Part shown: positions 31,951 through 38,772 of the stretch, piece by piece
Layout: every line of letters starts with the position of its first letter
How positions within the stretch are numbered: position 1 is the stretch's first letter
Virus record (IMG/VR): IMGVR_UViG_3300032084_000320
Coordinates: 1 to 44,022 of that record
Length of the DNA stretch: 44,022 nucleotides
Reading direction: 5' to 3' (one strand)
Origin: a virus
Position numbers and translations under genes: made by a program
Notes under the pieces: generated by a model
Told to the model about the DNA's origin: nothing
The model's input: the letters and a program-made list of their open reading frames with translations, nothing else
Database searches by the model: none

Positions 31951-34281
31951 TTAACAGAAAAAGTAAGTGGAGTCTTCGACCACCTCAGGGTCAAGGGTGC
32001 CTACGATTGGTGGGGGTTCTGTTGCGTTAACAGCTTCACCAAACTTTGTAAGCCAGCAGTCTCTCGTGAAGATGTCCGTGTAGGTTTCTCGCACGAGTTG
32101 ATTGAGTGTTCCCATGTCAGTTGCTCGACAAAGCACTGAGTCATGGATGACTGTGAATGGTCCATTAAACTTCTGAAATGTTTCGTGAAGTATGGACGCA
32201 TCCAGTGAATGTATCAGATTCGGAGCAGTACTGGACTTGTGCCTTGTAGGACAAGGCTCACCATCTCCAACTGACAAGGTAACTTTAGTAGCACCTAGCA
32301 ACTGAAGGTTAAGGCGTTCAGTCTCTCGCTTGTTCCGCTGTTGATTGACCACAAACCCAGAGGGTGTAGACCACTCAACTTCAGAAGCACCATCTCTGAT
32401 GTACTGACCAACATGTTTCTTGATCCAGCGCATGACACGCATAGGACCAGGAACAATAGCGTCCATGCTTTGATATACAGCATCAACGACCTGAGTTACT
32501 TGCTCAGACGTTGGCTCAATCCCCTGCTCCTTCAGAGACTCACGTATATAGACACGAGAGCTTGACTTAGTAGCATTGTAGGGGATCGTCATCACGGTGC
32601 GCTTGGTCGTCTTTCTCGTCATCCAATCATGCATCTCAGGAGGGAGATACTTCTTGGCTTCCTCAGCAACTGCCTTGTATGCATCGCTTGGTTTATCACC
32701 AGGACACACATTGACCAGTGATGCAGTAGACGCATCCTTGGCAAGACCAGCAAGGATCTGAAGACCAGAACAGGTTGCATCAACAGCAACCATTAGACCA
32801 GTGAATTGCTTATCACACTCGATACAGCAGTGGTAGAACTCATGACATGCAGCCATGAATTGCCATGGTTCTTCGACACCCTCCCATTCAGGAAGGTTGT
32901 CAATGGGATCGGTAGCGATCTTTGTGATCAAGTCATGGTTGTCATTGACCCAAGCTATACGCTCATCCATCGTAGCTTTATCCAACCCATAGGTTGTCGC
33001 TACTTGGAATGCTAGCCACAGCTCAGCATCATCATTGACAAATGACTCATCAGCAAACCTTATCAGACTCTTACCAAAGTCTGTATCTTGTGGTGTGAGA
33101 TAAGCAGGAATTGGATATGCTCTCCCCCGATAGTCAAACGACCAACAGAGATAGTACTCCTCATCCTTGAACTTCTCAGCTGCTTCCAACTGAGTTCTTG
33201 TTCTTACTGATCTCTTGAAGTTAAGACGATCAGCATTGTATGCCTCAGCCATCTCACGCTTCCACGATTGATGAACTGAAGGATCCTCATCTGCTGCTGG
33301 TGGACGAGGAGGCTTGAATGCCTCACTGATTGGGATGAACTTCCCAACCTTCACGCCACGCTCTTTGAAGTGTCTTGCAACACTCAGCACATGATGATTA
33401 ACACAGTACTTCACCTTCTGAAGCTTGTTCAGAAATTGGATTGGTGTTTCCCCGTGTTCTACTGTCTGGTTACCGCGCCGAGTCAGTTGATGACCACGCA
33501 TCAGCTCGTTTGTGAGGTAACCACCCATGCGCTCGTTGCTCCAATCGTTTGGCTCAACCAGCATAGGCCATGGGATACCACTGAACATCTCAGCATTGGC
33601 GATGAGCTGCTCCCTGATCTCCACGAACTTAGGCGTGGGGATGAGGCGGCAGACAGCACGCTTGCCTGTCTGTTCAGTGTGCTTCATGAACCATCCAGTC
33701 TGTTCCATGATCCTCTCAAGGCACCAACCACCAAGGGCAGCACGTGTCTTGATAGACCATGAATCCCATTGGATGTCATGTCGATTGAAGATGAGATTAG
33801 CAATCGCCATCTTCTGTTGTGTACCACAAGACTCGTGAAAGTACTTGTCTTGTATGTACTTGAACAACTCAGGGGCAGTGAGTCGGTACCACCTAAACTT
33901 ACACTCAGCCTCCAGTGCTGAGCCTATGGACGTAAGGACATTGGTAAGCAGGTCAGCATTACGCTTCATGCTGAACACATTGTCGAACGTCACCTTGAGA
34001 GCAATGGTAGCAATAGCTAGTGGCTCAAGGTCGTCGAGATGCTCAGCAATGGGCTTGTAATACTGCCCAGCCTGACCCTTACGAAGTTTGTGGAACTGAG
34101 ACTCAATGCTTTTGATTACAGCAGGCAGAGCAGCAGCAATGCTGGATGCACCATAGACGCTAGCCGATGCATAGCTTTTCTGCTCCAGCTTCTTCAATGA
34201 GTCGTGTAGCCTCTCCTTCCCACACGAGATCGCTTCCTGCTCTAGCTGGAATTGTTTGTTGATCTCGGAAGGTGTCGCCAT
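31951..34281 (-). CDS. Single-subunit DNA-directed RNA polymerase (T7 gp1-like)
   Basis: 776 residues (T7 has 883; cyanophage versions are shorter). Catalytic motifs: VAVDATCSGLQILAG (first Asp, ~498), TTKRTVMTIPYNA (Lys and Tyr, ~560-568), FTVIHDSVLC (second Asp, ~713) and the aromatic C-terminus STYFFC. The N-terminal EQEAISCGKERLHDSLKKLE corresponds to the T7 L-E-x-E-...-G-x-x-R region. It would transcribe middle and late phage genes. No Shine-Dalgarno precedes the ATG, and an upstream small frame overlaps it. The gene contains one copy of a 24-bp repeat also found at the end of terL. Confidence 0.97.
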   Translation of the reverse strand: MATPSEINKQFQLEQEAISCGKERLHDSLKKLEQKSYASASVYGASSIAAALPAVIKSIESQFHKLRKGQAGQYYKPIAEHLDDLEPLAIATIALKVTFDNVFSMKRNADLLTNVLTSIGSALEAECKFRWYRLTAPELFKYIQDKYFHESCGTQQKMAIANLIFNRHDIQWDSWSIKTRAALGGWCLERIMEQTGWFMKHTEQTGKRAVCRLIPTPKFVEIREQLIANAEMFSGIPWPMLVEPNDWSNERMGGYLTNELMRGHQLTRRGNQTVEHGETPIQFLNKLQKVKYCVNHHVLSVARHFKERGVKVGKFIPISEAFKPPRPPAADEDPSVHQSWKREMAEAYNADRLNFKRSVRTRTQLEAAEKFKDEEYYLCWSFDYRGRAYPIPAYLTPQDTDFGKSLIRFADESFVNDDAELWLAFQVATTYGLDKATMDERIAWVNDNHDLITKIATDPIDNLPEWEGVEEPWQFMAACHEFYHCCIECDKQFTGLMVAVDATCSGLQILAGLAKDASTASLVNVCPGDKPSDAYKAVAEEAKKYLPPEMHDWMTRKTTKRTVMTIPYNATKSSSRVYIRESLKEQGIEPTSEQVTQVVDAVYQSMDAIVPGPMRVMRWIKKHVGQYIRDGASEVEWSTPSGFVVNQQRNKRETERLNLQLLGATKVTLSVGDGEPCPTRHKSSTAPNLIHSLDASILHETFQKFNGPFTVIHDSVLCRATDMGTLNQLVRETYTDIFTRDCWLTKFGEAVNATEPPPIVGTLDPEVVEDSTYFFC
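33449..33472. repeat. 24-bp exact repeat, copy 1 (inside RNA polymerase gene)
   Basis: Plus-strand sequence tccccgtgttctactgtctg plus gtta, identical to 38749-38772. Here it is coding (RRGNQTVEHGE). Both copies are in the same orientation, 5.3 kb apart, and bracket the early genes and thyX. Confidence 0.9.
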
Positions 34282-34348
34282 AAGCTAGGAAGAGGGAGTA
34301 TTCGTGTTCGTTGAGAGATTCAATCTGGAATTGGGTGAGGTCAGACAT
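34160..34348 (-). CDS. Possible 62-residue protein overlapping the RNA polymerase start
   Basis: MSDLTQFQIESLNEHEYSLF then LAYGDTFRDQQTIPARAGSD and a helix EATRLIEEAGAEKLCIG. It begins within the stop of the 84-residue gene and runs 122 bases into the RNA polymerase gene in another frame. The protein-like composition and start-stop contact favour a real gene; the long overlap with a conserved gene argues for caution. Confidence 0.42.
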   Translation of the reverse strand: MSDLTQFQIESLNEHEYSLFLAYGDTFRDQQTIPARAGSDLVWEGEATRLIEEAGAEKLCIG

Positions 34349-34595
34349 CATAGCATTTGCATTGTGGGTCGTTTGGGAACTGATCACAATAGCTCTGCAT
34401 GTCGCAGACAGCTAGGTGTGGAATGTAATACTCTGGTCTGCCATCGAGATCATGATGGATCTCAAGCTTGTCCAAAGCATACAGAGTGATTAACAACTCA
34501 GGTGAACCCATGGATCTGTAATCCACAAGCCCTGTGTCGTAATCAACTTCATACCCTGCATCACACAGGGCATCAGCGAGGTCAAGATAGTTCAT
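34341..34595 (-). CDS. 84-residue early protein, Cys-containing C-terminus
   Basis: MNYLDLADALCDAGYEVDYD then GSPELLITLYALDKLEIHHD, DGRPEYYIPHLAVCDMQSYC and a C-terminal PQCKCYDV. Acidic, with five Cys, three near the end. ATGA overlap with the 97-residue gene. It is one of the small genes just before RNA polymerase; such early proteins often modify host functions. No family recognised. Confidence 0.72.
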   Translation of the reverse strand: MNYLDLADALCDAGYEVDYDTGLVDYRSMGSPELLITLYALDKLEIHHDLDGRPEYYIPHLAVCDMQSYCDQFPNDPQCKCYDV

Positions 34596-34885
34596 GGGAT
34601 GATAGGCATGGAGATGGTGTCATCAGTGAGAACGGTGATCTCCTCAGCATCCTCATCCATCAGCTTAAGCAGGTGTTTGTGTGCTGCAGCTGGTGAACGG
34701 TATGCCTTCTCAGTGATCTTACCATTCTTGCCTTCAGAACGGACGATGCAAACGAATGCCTCGGGAAGATCCCAAGTGGCAGCCGCAGCGAATCCATCCT
34801 CAGCAGTGTATTCCGTCAAGTCATCAGTGGCATCCCACTCCATGACTTCATCAATGCGATTGCCAAAGGGATCAGGTCGAGCCAT
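34592..34885 (-). CDS. 97-residue early protein
   Basis: MARPDPFGNRIDEVMEWDAT then a mixed alpha-beta body (LPEAFVCIVRSEGKNGKITE, AYRSPAAAHKHLLKLMDE) and an acidic end. Its ATG lies two bases after the membrane peptide's stop, and its stop overlaps the next ATG. No known family. Confidence 0.75.
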   Translation of the reverse strand: MARPDPFGNRIDEVMEWDATDDLTEYTAEDGFAAAATWDLPEAFVCIVRSEGKNGKITEKAYRSPAAAHKHLLKLMDEDAEEITVLTDDTISMPIIP

Positions 34886-34887
34886 TG

Positions 34888-35034
34888 TTACACTAAGCGA
34901 AAGGACTTGGTGCTTGGGTTGTACTTGTTCTGGTCTACAATGATTGCAACACCAGATAAGAACAGCAAACTGATCATGATACCAACGATCGGTGTGATGA
35001 TCGAGTTAGGAATCGGTTTGTGCTTGGTTTTCAA
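34888..35034 (-). CDS. Small single-helix membrane protein (start uncertain)
   Basis: The frame encodes LKTKHKPIPNSIITPIVGIM followed by ISLLFLSGVAIIVDQNKYNP: a basic N-terminus, one membrane helix and a short polar tail. TTG at 35034 (48 residues) would include the basic part and overlaps the gene upstream by 29 bases; ATG at 34977 would give only 29 residues and lose half the helix. I prefer TTG. Role unknown; early membrane peptides may act on the host envelope. Confidence 0.55.
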   Translation of the reverse strand: MKTKHKPIPNSIITPIVGIMISLLFLSGVAIIVDQNKYNPSTKSFRLV

Positions 35035-35191
35035 GTTGCACCTGTGCAGTGATGATACGGTCAAGCAAGTTGTGGTGGATCTCCACGGTAGTCTCAACCT
35101 TGGGGTTGTACCGTGCCCACCACTGGTTGCGAAGGGCATCCAAAAGAATGCCCAACTCAACCTCAGTGAATGAGAGTTGTTTGCGTTTCAT
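35006..35191 (-). CDS. 61-residue helical early protein
   Basis: MKRKQLSFTEVELGILLDAL then RNQWWARYNPKVETTVEIHH and NLLDRIITAQVQLENQ. Two helices joined by an aromatic W-W-A-R-Y turn. ATGA overlap with the 92-residue gene. The motif F-T-E-x-E-L-x-x-L-x-x-A-L is common in small cyanophage proteins without known function. Confidence 0.78.
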   Translation of the reverse strand: MKRKQLSFTEVELGILLDALRNQWWARYNPKVETTVEIHHNLLDRIITAQVQLENQAQTDS

Positions 35192-35466
35192 TGTAAAGCA
35201 CGAAGCTTGAAGAAGCCAGAAAGCTCTGACTCTTGCTTCATTAAGAGTCTAGCATACAATGGTGCAAAGTTGTTGTTCAACTGGAAGTTGTTATCAACAG
35301 ACAGCAACGCATTGAAGCGGAGAATCTCAAACAAAGCTTTGATGCCATAGCTCTTAACGCCAACGCTTTTCAAGCGTAGCGCCAACGTCTTCAGTTGCTC
35401 ATACACATGCGGGTTGTGCTTGTGGAAGTGCTTGAAGGCGTCCTGTTGTGTGTTGGTCATAAGCAT
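35188..35466 (-). CDS. Conserved early protein of the 'FELLR...LNNNYAPYYAR' type
   Basis: 92 residues from the ATG at 35466 (an ATG at 35460 is also possible). IKALFEILRFNALLSVDNNF followed by QLNNNFAPLYARLLM fits a small family scattered through bacteria and phages in which the helix F-E-x-L-R and the L-N-N-N-(Y/F)-x-P-x-Y-A-R block are fixed. Its function is unknown to me; the fold looks helical. Confidence 0.78.
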   Translation of the reverse strand: MLMTNTQQDAFKHFHKHNPHVYEQLKTLALRLKSVGVKSYGIKALFEILRFNALLSVDNNFQLNNNFAPLYARLLMKQESELSGFFKLRALQ

Positions 35467-35516
35467 GGAAACAGGGTGAGTCCAGCATTCTACCCCAGGC
35501 TGGTGTTGGGTACAGC

Positions 35517-35675
35517 TCAAAGGATCTCCAGTCTGCTGAGCATGTCAGAGATGGAATCCTCCAGCTGATCACAGCGGTTACCCCAAACAGTCTTGGAGTA
35601 CATGTCATCAGCTAGGCTGAGCTGTTCCTTGGCATAGTCTAGCTGCTCTAGCAGCCAGTCGAAGTCAGCTTGCAT
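35517..35675 (-). CDS. 52-residue acidic coiled-coil-like protein
   Basis: MQADFDWLLEQLDYAKEQLS then LADDMYSKTVWGNRCDQLED and a helix ending MLSRLEIL. Heptad-like Leu spacing suggests a two-helix hairpin. It sits 27 bases after the 111-residue gene and 50 bases before the next. No family recognised. Confidence 0.65.
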   Translation of the reverse strand: MQADFDWLLEQLDYAKEQLSLADDMYSKTVWGNRCDQLEDSISDMLSRLEIL

Positions 35676-35701
35676 GGCGTGGGCGTGATGATGGTGGAAA
35701 T

Positions 35702-36037
35702 TTAGTCAGCCTTGCTGTGCTTGTCAACGAATGCCTGAAGATGGGTGATCATCTCTTTAGCACGTGAGACTTGCCAAGGCTTACCTTCAATGTGATTCAA
35801 GAGGTTATCATTAGCTGCGAGGGCATTACCAACGCAGGTATACATATCACGTGGAGAGATGTTAGCAATCTCAAGACGTGACTCATCCTCATGATCAACA
35901 AAGTTCATGGTGTTGTCGTGTTCACAATAGAACATGTGAACATCAGTGGAGACACGGAAGGTGTAGCTAACGCTAGGTGCGTTCACAGAATTAATGCGAT
36001 GGGAAAGAGGGAGCACAAAGCCCCTCAGAGAGCCCAC
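35702..36037 (-). CDS. Early protein of unknown function, GTG start inside a hairpin loop
   Basis: 111 residues if the GTG at 36037 is used; an in-frame GTG seven codons on (VLPLSHRINSVN) is another candidate. The recognisable part is VHMFYCEHDNTMNFVDHEDE, then ISPRDMYTCVGNALAANDNL and a C-terminal helix KEMITHLQAFVDKHSKAD. The GTG lies exactly at the UUCG-type loop of a 7-bp hairpin (36030-36047), so folding could restrict initiation. Confidence 0.68.
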   Translation of the reverse strand: MGSLRGFVLPLSHRINSVNAPSVSYTFRVSTDVHMFYCEHDNTMNFVDHEDESRLEIANISPRDMYTCVGNALAANDNLLNHIEGKPWQVSRAKEMITHLQAFVDKHSKAD

Positions 36038-36047
36038 GAATGGGCTC
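36030..36047 (-). promoter_or_regulatory. UUCG-loop hairpin at the start of the 111-residue gene
   Basis: Minus strand GAGCCCA-TTCG-TGGGCTC, a perfect 7-bp stem with a TTCG loop, 11 bases after the stop of the Cys-rich gene. No T-run follows, so it is not a classical terminator; RNA processing, stability or translational control of the GTG start it contains is more likely. Confidence 0.6.
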
Positions 36048-36057
36048 AGTGAGAGGA

Positions 36058-36720
36058 TCAGGCAGCGGCTGTGATGTTACTCACGTGTCGCTTAGCGTTA
36101 CCATGGGCGCGGAAGACTACCACACATTGCCTCTCAGCTTGGGCACATAGCCCGCACTCAGAGCACGTTGTGTTTCGTACTTGAGCTGGACATTCTGTAA
36201 CTGTGACTCCCTCATGAGTACGTGGGATGTCAGCATCAGAAGGAACAACGGCGACAGCAGGTAAACCGCTTCGATGAGCTTTAACCGCATCGGTGATGGA
36301 TTCCGTAGAGACATTGATGGTAAACCCGTTGTTGTTTGCGTAGTCGATCAACCTCAGGTTGTGAGGGTTAAGAACGTGGTGAGTATAAGTAAACCCACGC
36401 TTGCCGTGGTTAGCAGCAACGAGATCGAATACATGTGAGACAATGAGTGAACCTTTGTGATGTGGCATGTCACCAGCCTGGTTGTGACGCCAGAGCTGTT
36501 TAGCAGGGAGTGATGCAACAAAGTCACACAAACCCTGCCAGTCAGTGCCACGCTCGCCTTCAGATACCTTGCGCCAGTGTAAAGCTAGCGGACCTGATTT
36601 AGCGTAACAACCTTTGTCGTAGAACGGGCAGGTCGTTGGGCACGATTGGCGCTCTGTTGTTGTAACTGGAATTGGGCCAGTTTTAACGTTAGAGCTACGT
36701 GCAGTGATGTGAACTCGCAT
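36058..36720 (-). CDS. Cys-rich phage protein, putative iron-sulphur or zinc protein (possibly DUF7227)
   Basis: 220 residues. N-terminal MRVHITARSSNVKTGPIPVT, then C-P-T-T-C-P-F-Y-D-K-G-C (C-x3-C-x6-C) and YAKSGPLALHWRKV. The middle has RHNQAGDMP, FTYTHHVLN and GFTINVSTES in an alternating strand-helix pattern, and the C-terminal part C-S-E-C-G-L-C-x6-C. Two Cys groups flanking a barrel-like centre suggest metal clusters. The family occurs in phages and plasmids; I recall the label DUF7227 but cannot check it. Role unknown. First large gene of the early region. Confidence 0.8.
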   Translation of the reverse strand: MRVHITARSSNVKTGPIPVTTTERQSCPTTCPFYDKGCYAKSGPLALHWRKVSEGERGTDWQGLCDFVASLPAKQLWRHNQAGDMPHHKGSLIVSHVFDLVAANHGKRGFTYTHHVLNPHNLRLIDYANNNGFTINVSTESITDAVKAHRSGLPAVAVVPSDADIPRTHEGVTVTECPAQVRNTTCSECGLCAQAERQCVVVFRAHGNAKRHVSNITAAA

Positions 36721-36749
36721 TGATTAGACATAGCGGAGTTGGAATGAAC

Positions 36750-36790
36750 GTAGCCTGAGGGCTACAGAAAGCCCACACAGTGTGAGGGCT
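36750..36790 (-). promoter_or_regulatory. Two adjacent hairpins in the 81-base gap before the Cys-rich gene
   Basis: GTAGCC-TGAG-GGCTAC (36750-36765) and AGCCC-A-CAC-AGT-GTG-A-GGGCT (36770-36790, one A:A mismatch) on the plus strand, equally able to form on the minus-strand transcript. Neither is followed by a T-run. Possible processing or attenuation elements. Confidence 0.45.
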
Positions 36791-36801
36791 AAGTGTAGCT
36801 G

Positions 36802-36876
36802 TCAGAATCTAGTGATGTTCCGCAGCAGGATGTAGATGAGTGTACAAACGCACACCCATACGATGAATGTCACCAT
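36802..36876 (-). CDS. 24-residue membrane microprotein
   Basis: MVTFIVWVCVCTLIYILLRN plus ITRF: almost wholly hydrophobic with a basic end, a single membrane helix. Its ATG overlaps the upstream stop (ATGGTGA). The sequence is short enough to be chance, but the start-stop overlap and the hydrophobic composition support it. Confidence 0.5.
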   Translation of the reverse strand: MVTFIVWVCVCTLIYILLRNITRF

Positions 36877-37034
36877 GGGTTTGACCACGTATCACGTTGA
36901 CGTTGAGAGATTAGCCCGTCTTCGTTGAGAGTGTCAACAAAGTTGAGCCAAGCTTCACGCTTTGCAATAGTGTCACCACGGTATGAGTCACCGACACATT
37001 CGCGGAACTCAGAGATAGCTTGTGCTTTGGTCAT
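36870..37034 (-). CDS. 54-residue early protein
   Basis: MTKAQAISEFRECVGDSYRG then DTIAKREAWLNFVDTLNEDG and a basic tail ISQRQRDTWSNPW. A helical domain with the W-x-x-F-V-D-x-L-x-x-D-G-x-I pattern typical of small conserved early cyanophage genes. It begins five bases after the 70-residue gene. Function unknown. Confidence 0.72.
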   Translation of the reverse strand: MTKAQAISEFRECVGDSYRGDTIAKREAWLNFVDTLNEDGLISQRQRDTWSNPW

Positions 37035-37039
37035 GATGA

Positions 37040-37252
37040 TCAGTAGCCTAGCCAGTTGAGAAGGGATTCGGCGTTGAGAATGTGAGCAGAAGGATAGCCG
37101 TCCTGCAGTATGTCACTGAACGATGTGGAGTGCTCGTCTAACAGTTGCTGTGCAATGTCAGCATCGAGATTCCCCTGATCGTCAGCGTAGTGCAGGACAG
37201 ACTCTGCGTAGCTGTCAAACATTGGAAGACAAGCGGTGGGAAGTTGACGCAT
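37040..37252 (-). CDS. 70-residue acidic protein, first gene of the early region
   Basis: From the ATG at 37252: MRQLPTACLPMFDSYAESVL then HYADDQGNLDADIAQQLLDE and a C-terminal LLNWLGY. The frame extends upstream to a GTG at 37363, but that stretch is Arg/Cys-rich and unlike coding sequence. It is the first gene below the candidate early promoters, so probably expressed immediately by host RNA polymerase; such proteins often target host enzymes, which is inference. Confidence 0.68.
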   Translation of the reverse strand: MRQLPTACLPMFDSYAESVLHYADDQGNLDADIAQQLLDEHSTSFSDILQDGYPSAHILNAESLLNWLGY

Positions 37253-37391
37253 TGGAGCGTCAAGGCCCTGCGATAGGCGCGAACTATCGAGCACGGCTGG
37301 CCGTGTCAGGGCTTGCCATGAGCAAACTAGGCGTGTGGCTCCGCACAGTCTACCATCCCTCACCCCAGGAACCCACGGGGCTGGTCGCCAT

Positions 37392-37421
37392 CACATAGCG
37401 GGATGCTTATGAAGTTGTCAA
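37392..37421 (-). promoter_or_regulatory. Candidate early promoter P2 (sigma70-like)
   Basis: Minus strand TTGACA (37421-37416), 18-base spacer, then TATGTG (37397-37392). The -35 box is perfect and the -10 box weak (three of six). Transcription would start near 37385, about 130 bases before the 70-residue gene. Confidence 0.42.
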
Positions 37422-37612
37422 GGTGCAAGTTGTGGGCAGTTGAAGGGTCACCGCTGCCGATGTGGTCATGATACAGCCTGCAGGGTCACCGGCTGGAGAG
37501 TTGAAACATTCTGAAACATTGACTGCCGTTCAGCTCCCTGGTGTGGGTTTACTAGGCGGTCGGGATCGGTCTGAGTCTGTCCGGTGGCGTTCCGGTCTCA
37601 TCCGATGTGCAC

Positions 37613-37641
37613 AACATAGGACCTATCCGGCCAAACGTCAA
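37613..37641 (-). promoter_or_regulatory. Candidate early promoter P1 (sigma70-like)
   Basis: Minus strand TTGACG (37641-37636), a 17-base spacer and TATGTT (37618-37613): five of six and four of six matches with ideal spacing. It points toward the early genes and RNA polymerase, the role host-read promoters play at the T7 left end. Confidence 0.55.
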
Positions 37642-37785
37642 GCACCTTGTGCCACTAATTCGACCGGTCCACAGATCGCGACTGGTACGCACGAGGATCG
37701 CCTGCCTGCCCCCGCGTGAGCCCTAACGCCTGCGCGTGCGCGTTACATGTTGCCCCGGCATGGGGGTGCCGCCGCTGGGCGGGCG

Positions 37786-37938
37786 TTAATAATAGGCTTC
37801 AGAAATTTCTACCAAAATTTCACGACACTCAAACTCACGAATTTGTTGCTGATCATTCATAACCTCTACTTTATACAAAGCAGGGCCAACCTGAGTTAGC
37901 CCCACAATGCACATATTAAGAAATACGTTGCAGATCAT
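37786..37938 (-). CDS. 50-residue protein coupled to thyX
   Basis: MICNVFLNMCIVGLTQVGPA then LYKVEVMNDQQQIREFECRE and ILVEISEAYY. Beta strands followed by a helix. The ATG overlaps the thyX stop (ATGA); the ATG nine codons in (MCIVGL) may be the true start. No family recognised. The GC-rich non-coding region begins right after its stop. Confidence 0.7.
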   Translation of the reverse strand: MICNVFLNMCIVGLTQVGPALYKVEVMNDQQQIREFECREILVEISEAYY

Positions 37939-38567
37939 GTCCACATAGCTTCATAAATTGACGGACAGTGCTCCTCAAGCAGATCCTTAATACCCTCAGC
38001 AATCATACGATGCTCTTTCTGCGTCCCAGGATCGGCTCTAAGGTCCACGTAATGCAGCCAAGACCGAATAGTACCGTTCATATACAAACGGCTAGGGATA
38101 GCCATAGGAAGCACGTCACGTGCACACTCTTTAGCAACACCTGCCATGATCAGTTGACGGTAAACATCTTGTGAATGTTTAAACAGACACTCAATCTCCT
38201 TCTGAAGAAACAAGTCTTCTTCTGCTTGTTCAATACTATTCTGCCTATTCTTATCATCCTGTAGCCGTAGCTGTGGTCTAATAGGCTGTCCTAGCTGTTC
38301 AACGTTAGCATACCGTTGACTAAACTCTTGGAATGAGAATGATCTGTGTCGTAGGATCTGAGCTGCTACTGCTCTGGTAGTGTTAATCTCTACCACCATG
38401 TTAGCCATCTCAAAAGGAGACCAATGCTTATGCTTGATCAGGTATTTAAGAAGGCGTGGAGCAGTTTCGTGATTGGTTTGGTTGTTGGGGTTAGATACTC
38501 GTGCACAGTAAGCTACCAGCTCTTCTGCATCAGGAGTAATGGAAACGAGTTTAACGGTGTGGGTCAT
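37935..38567 (-). CDS. thyX: Flavin-dependent thymidylate synthase
   Basis: 210 residues. The ThyX motif R-H-R-x-x-S-x-x-x-x-S-x-R is present as RHRSFSFQEFSQR near residue 80, preceded by HWSPFEMANMVVEI and followed by LPMAIPSRLYMNGTIRSWLH. It makes dTMP from dUMP using methylene-tetrahydrofolate and reduced FAD. It lies apart from the ribonucleotide reductase genes, after the terL terminator, with an AT-rich promoter-like stretch upstream, so it may be separately expressed with early genes. Confidence 0.96.
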   Translation of the reverse strand: MTHTVKLVSITPDAEELVAYCARVSNPNNQTNHETAPRLLKYLIKHKHWSPFEMANMVVEINTTRAVAAQILRHRSFSFQEFSQRYANVEQLGQPIRPQLRLQDDKNRQNSIEQAEEDLFLQKEIECLFKHSQDVYRQLIMAGVAKECARDVLPMAIPSRLYMNGTIRSWLHYVDLRADPGTQKEHRMIAEGIKDLLEEHCPSIYEAMWT

Positions 38568-38581
38568 ACATGATATATATG

Positions 38582-38604
38582 AGTATACTAGTAGTCTTAC
38601 TAGT
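38582..38604 (-). promoter_or_regulatory. AT-rich promoter-like and inverted-repeat element upstream of thyX
   Basis: Minus strand contains TATACT (38587-38582), a five-of-six match to a -10 box, with no good -35. Just upstream ACTAGTA-GTCT-TACTAGT (38587-38604) is a perfect 7-bp inverted repeat, possibly an operator or hairpin. Confidence 0.4.
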
Positions 38605-38621
38605 AAAGATGGTGAGAAGAA

Positions 38622-38666
38622 CTAATAGAGAACATGGTTCACTTCGTTCACCCCATGTTCCATTAG
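38622..38666 (-). promoter_or_regulatory. Long hairpin between terL and thyX
   Basis: CTAAT/ATTAG (38622-38626, 38662-38666) and GAACATGG/CCATGTTC (38630-38637, 38653-38660) form a 13-pair stem with a small internal loop and a 15-base loop. No T-run follows. Possible RNase processing site or second half of a double termination region. Confidence 0.55.
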
Positions 38667-38679
38667 TAGTGGAAGTAGT

Positions 38680-38713
38680 AAAAAGGGGAAGAAAAAGTTT
38701 GTCTTTCTTCCCC
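38680..38713 (-). terminator. Strong rho-independent terminator after terL
   Basis: Minus strand GGGGAAGAAA, nine-base loop, TTTCTTCCCC, then five T (38684-38680). A perfect 10-bp stem 57 bases after the large terminase stop. It would end the late transcript before thyX and the early region. Confidence 0.87.
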
Positions 38714-38748
38714 CATTTGACCGCTGTTTCCACACACGAGGGCACCAC

Positions 38749-38772
38749 TCCCCGTGTTCTACTGTCTGGTTA
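38749..38772. repeat. 24-bp exact repeat, copy 2 (across the terL stop)
   Basis: Identical to 33449-33472 inside the RNA polymerase gene and in the same orientation. Here it begins with the terL stop codon (minus TAA) and runs into the intergenic region. Confidence 0.9.

Larger units (their letters stand above)
37253..37785. other. 533-base non-coding early leader region
   Basis: No convincing gene on either strand. Composition is more GC-rich than the flanks. It holds sigma70-like promoters reading left, a tandem TGAAACATT pair (37502-37520), two copies of agggtcaccg (about 37443 and 37483), a hairpin TAACGC/GCGTTA (37724-37745) and GC-rich inverted repeats at 37753-37785. It lies between the late (terL) and early ends, where T7-like phages have genome ends, early promoters and sometimes an origin. 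Confidence 0.7.

Noticed and set aside
35399-35608. 69-codon minus-strand frame MTCTPRLFGVTAVISW
   Set aside because: It lies across two better genes (35188-35466 and 35517-35675) in another frame and has shadow-like composition.
37253-37363. GTG start extending the first early gene by 37 residues
   Set aside because: The added stretch is Arg/Cys-rich and unlike the acidic rest; it lies in the GC-rich leader and overlaps the promoter downstream region.
37253-37785. tRNA gene or tRNA-derived attachment site in the early leader
   Set aside because: I looked for a T-loop GTTCGA-type arm and cloverleaf pairing and found none; no integrase gene is present either.
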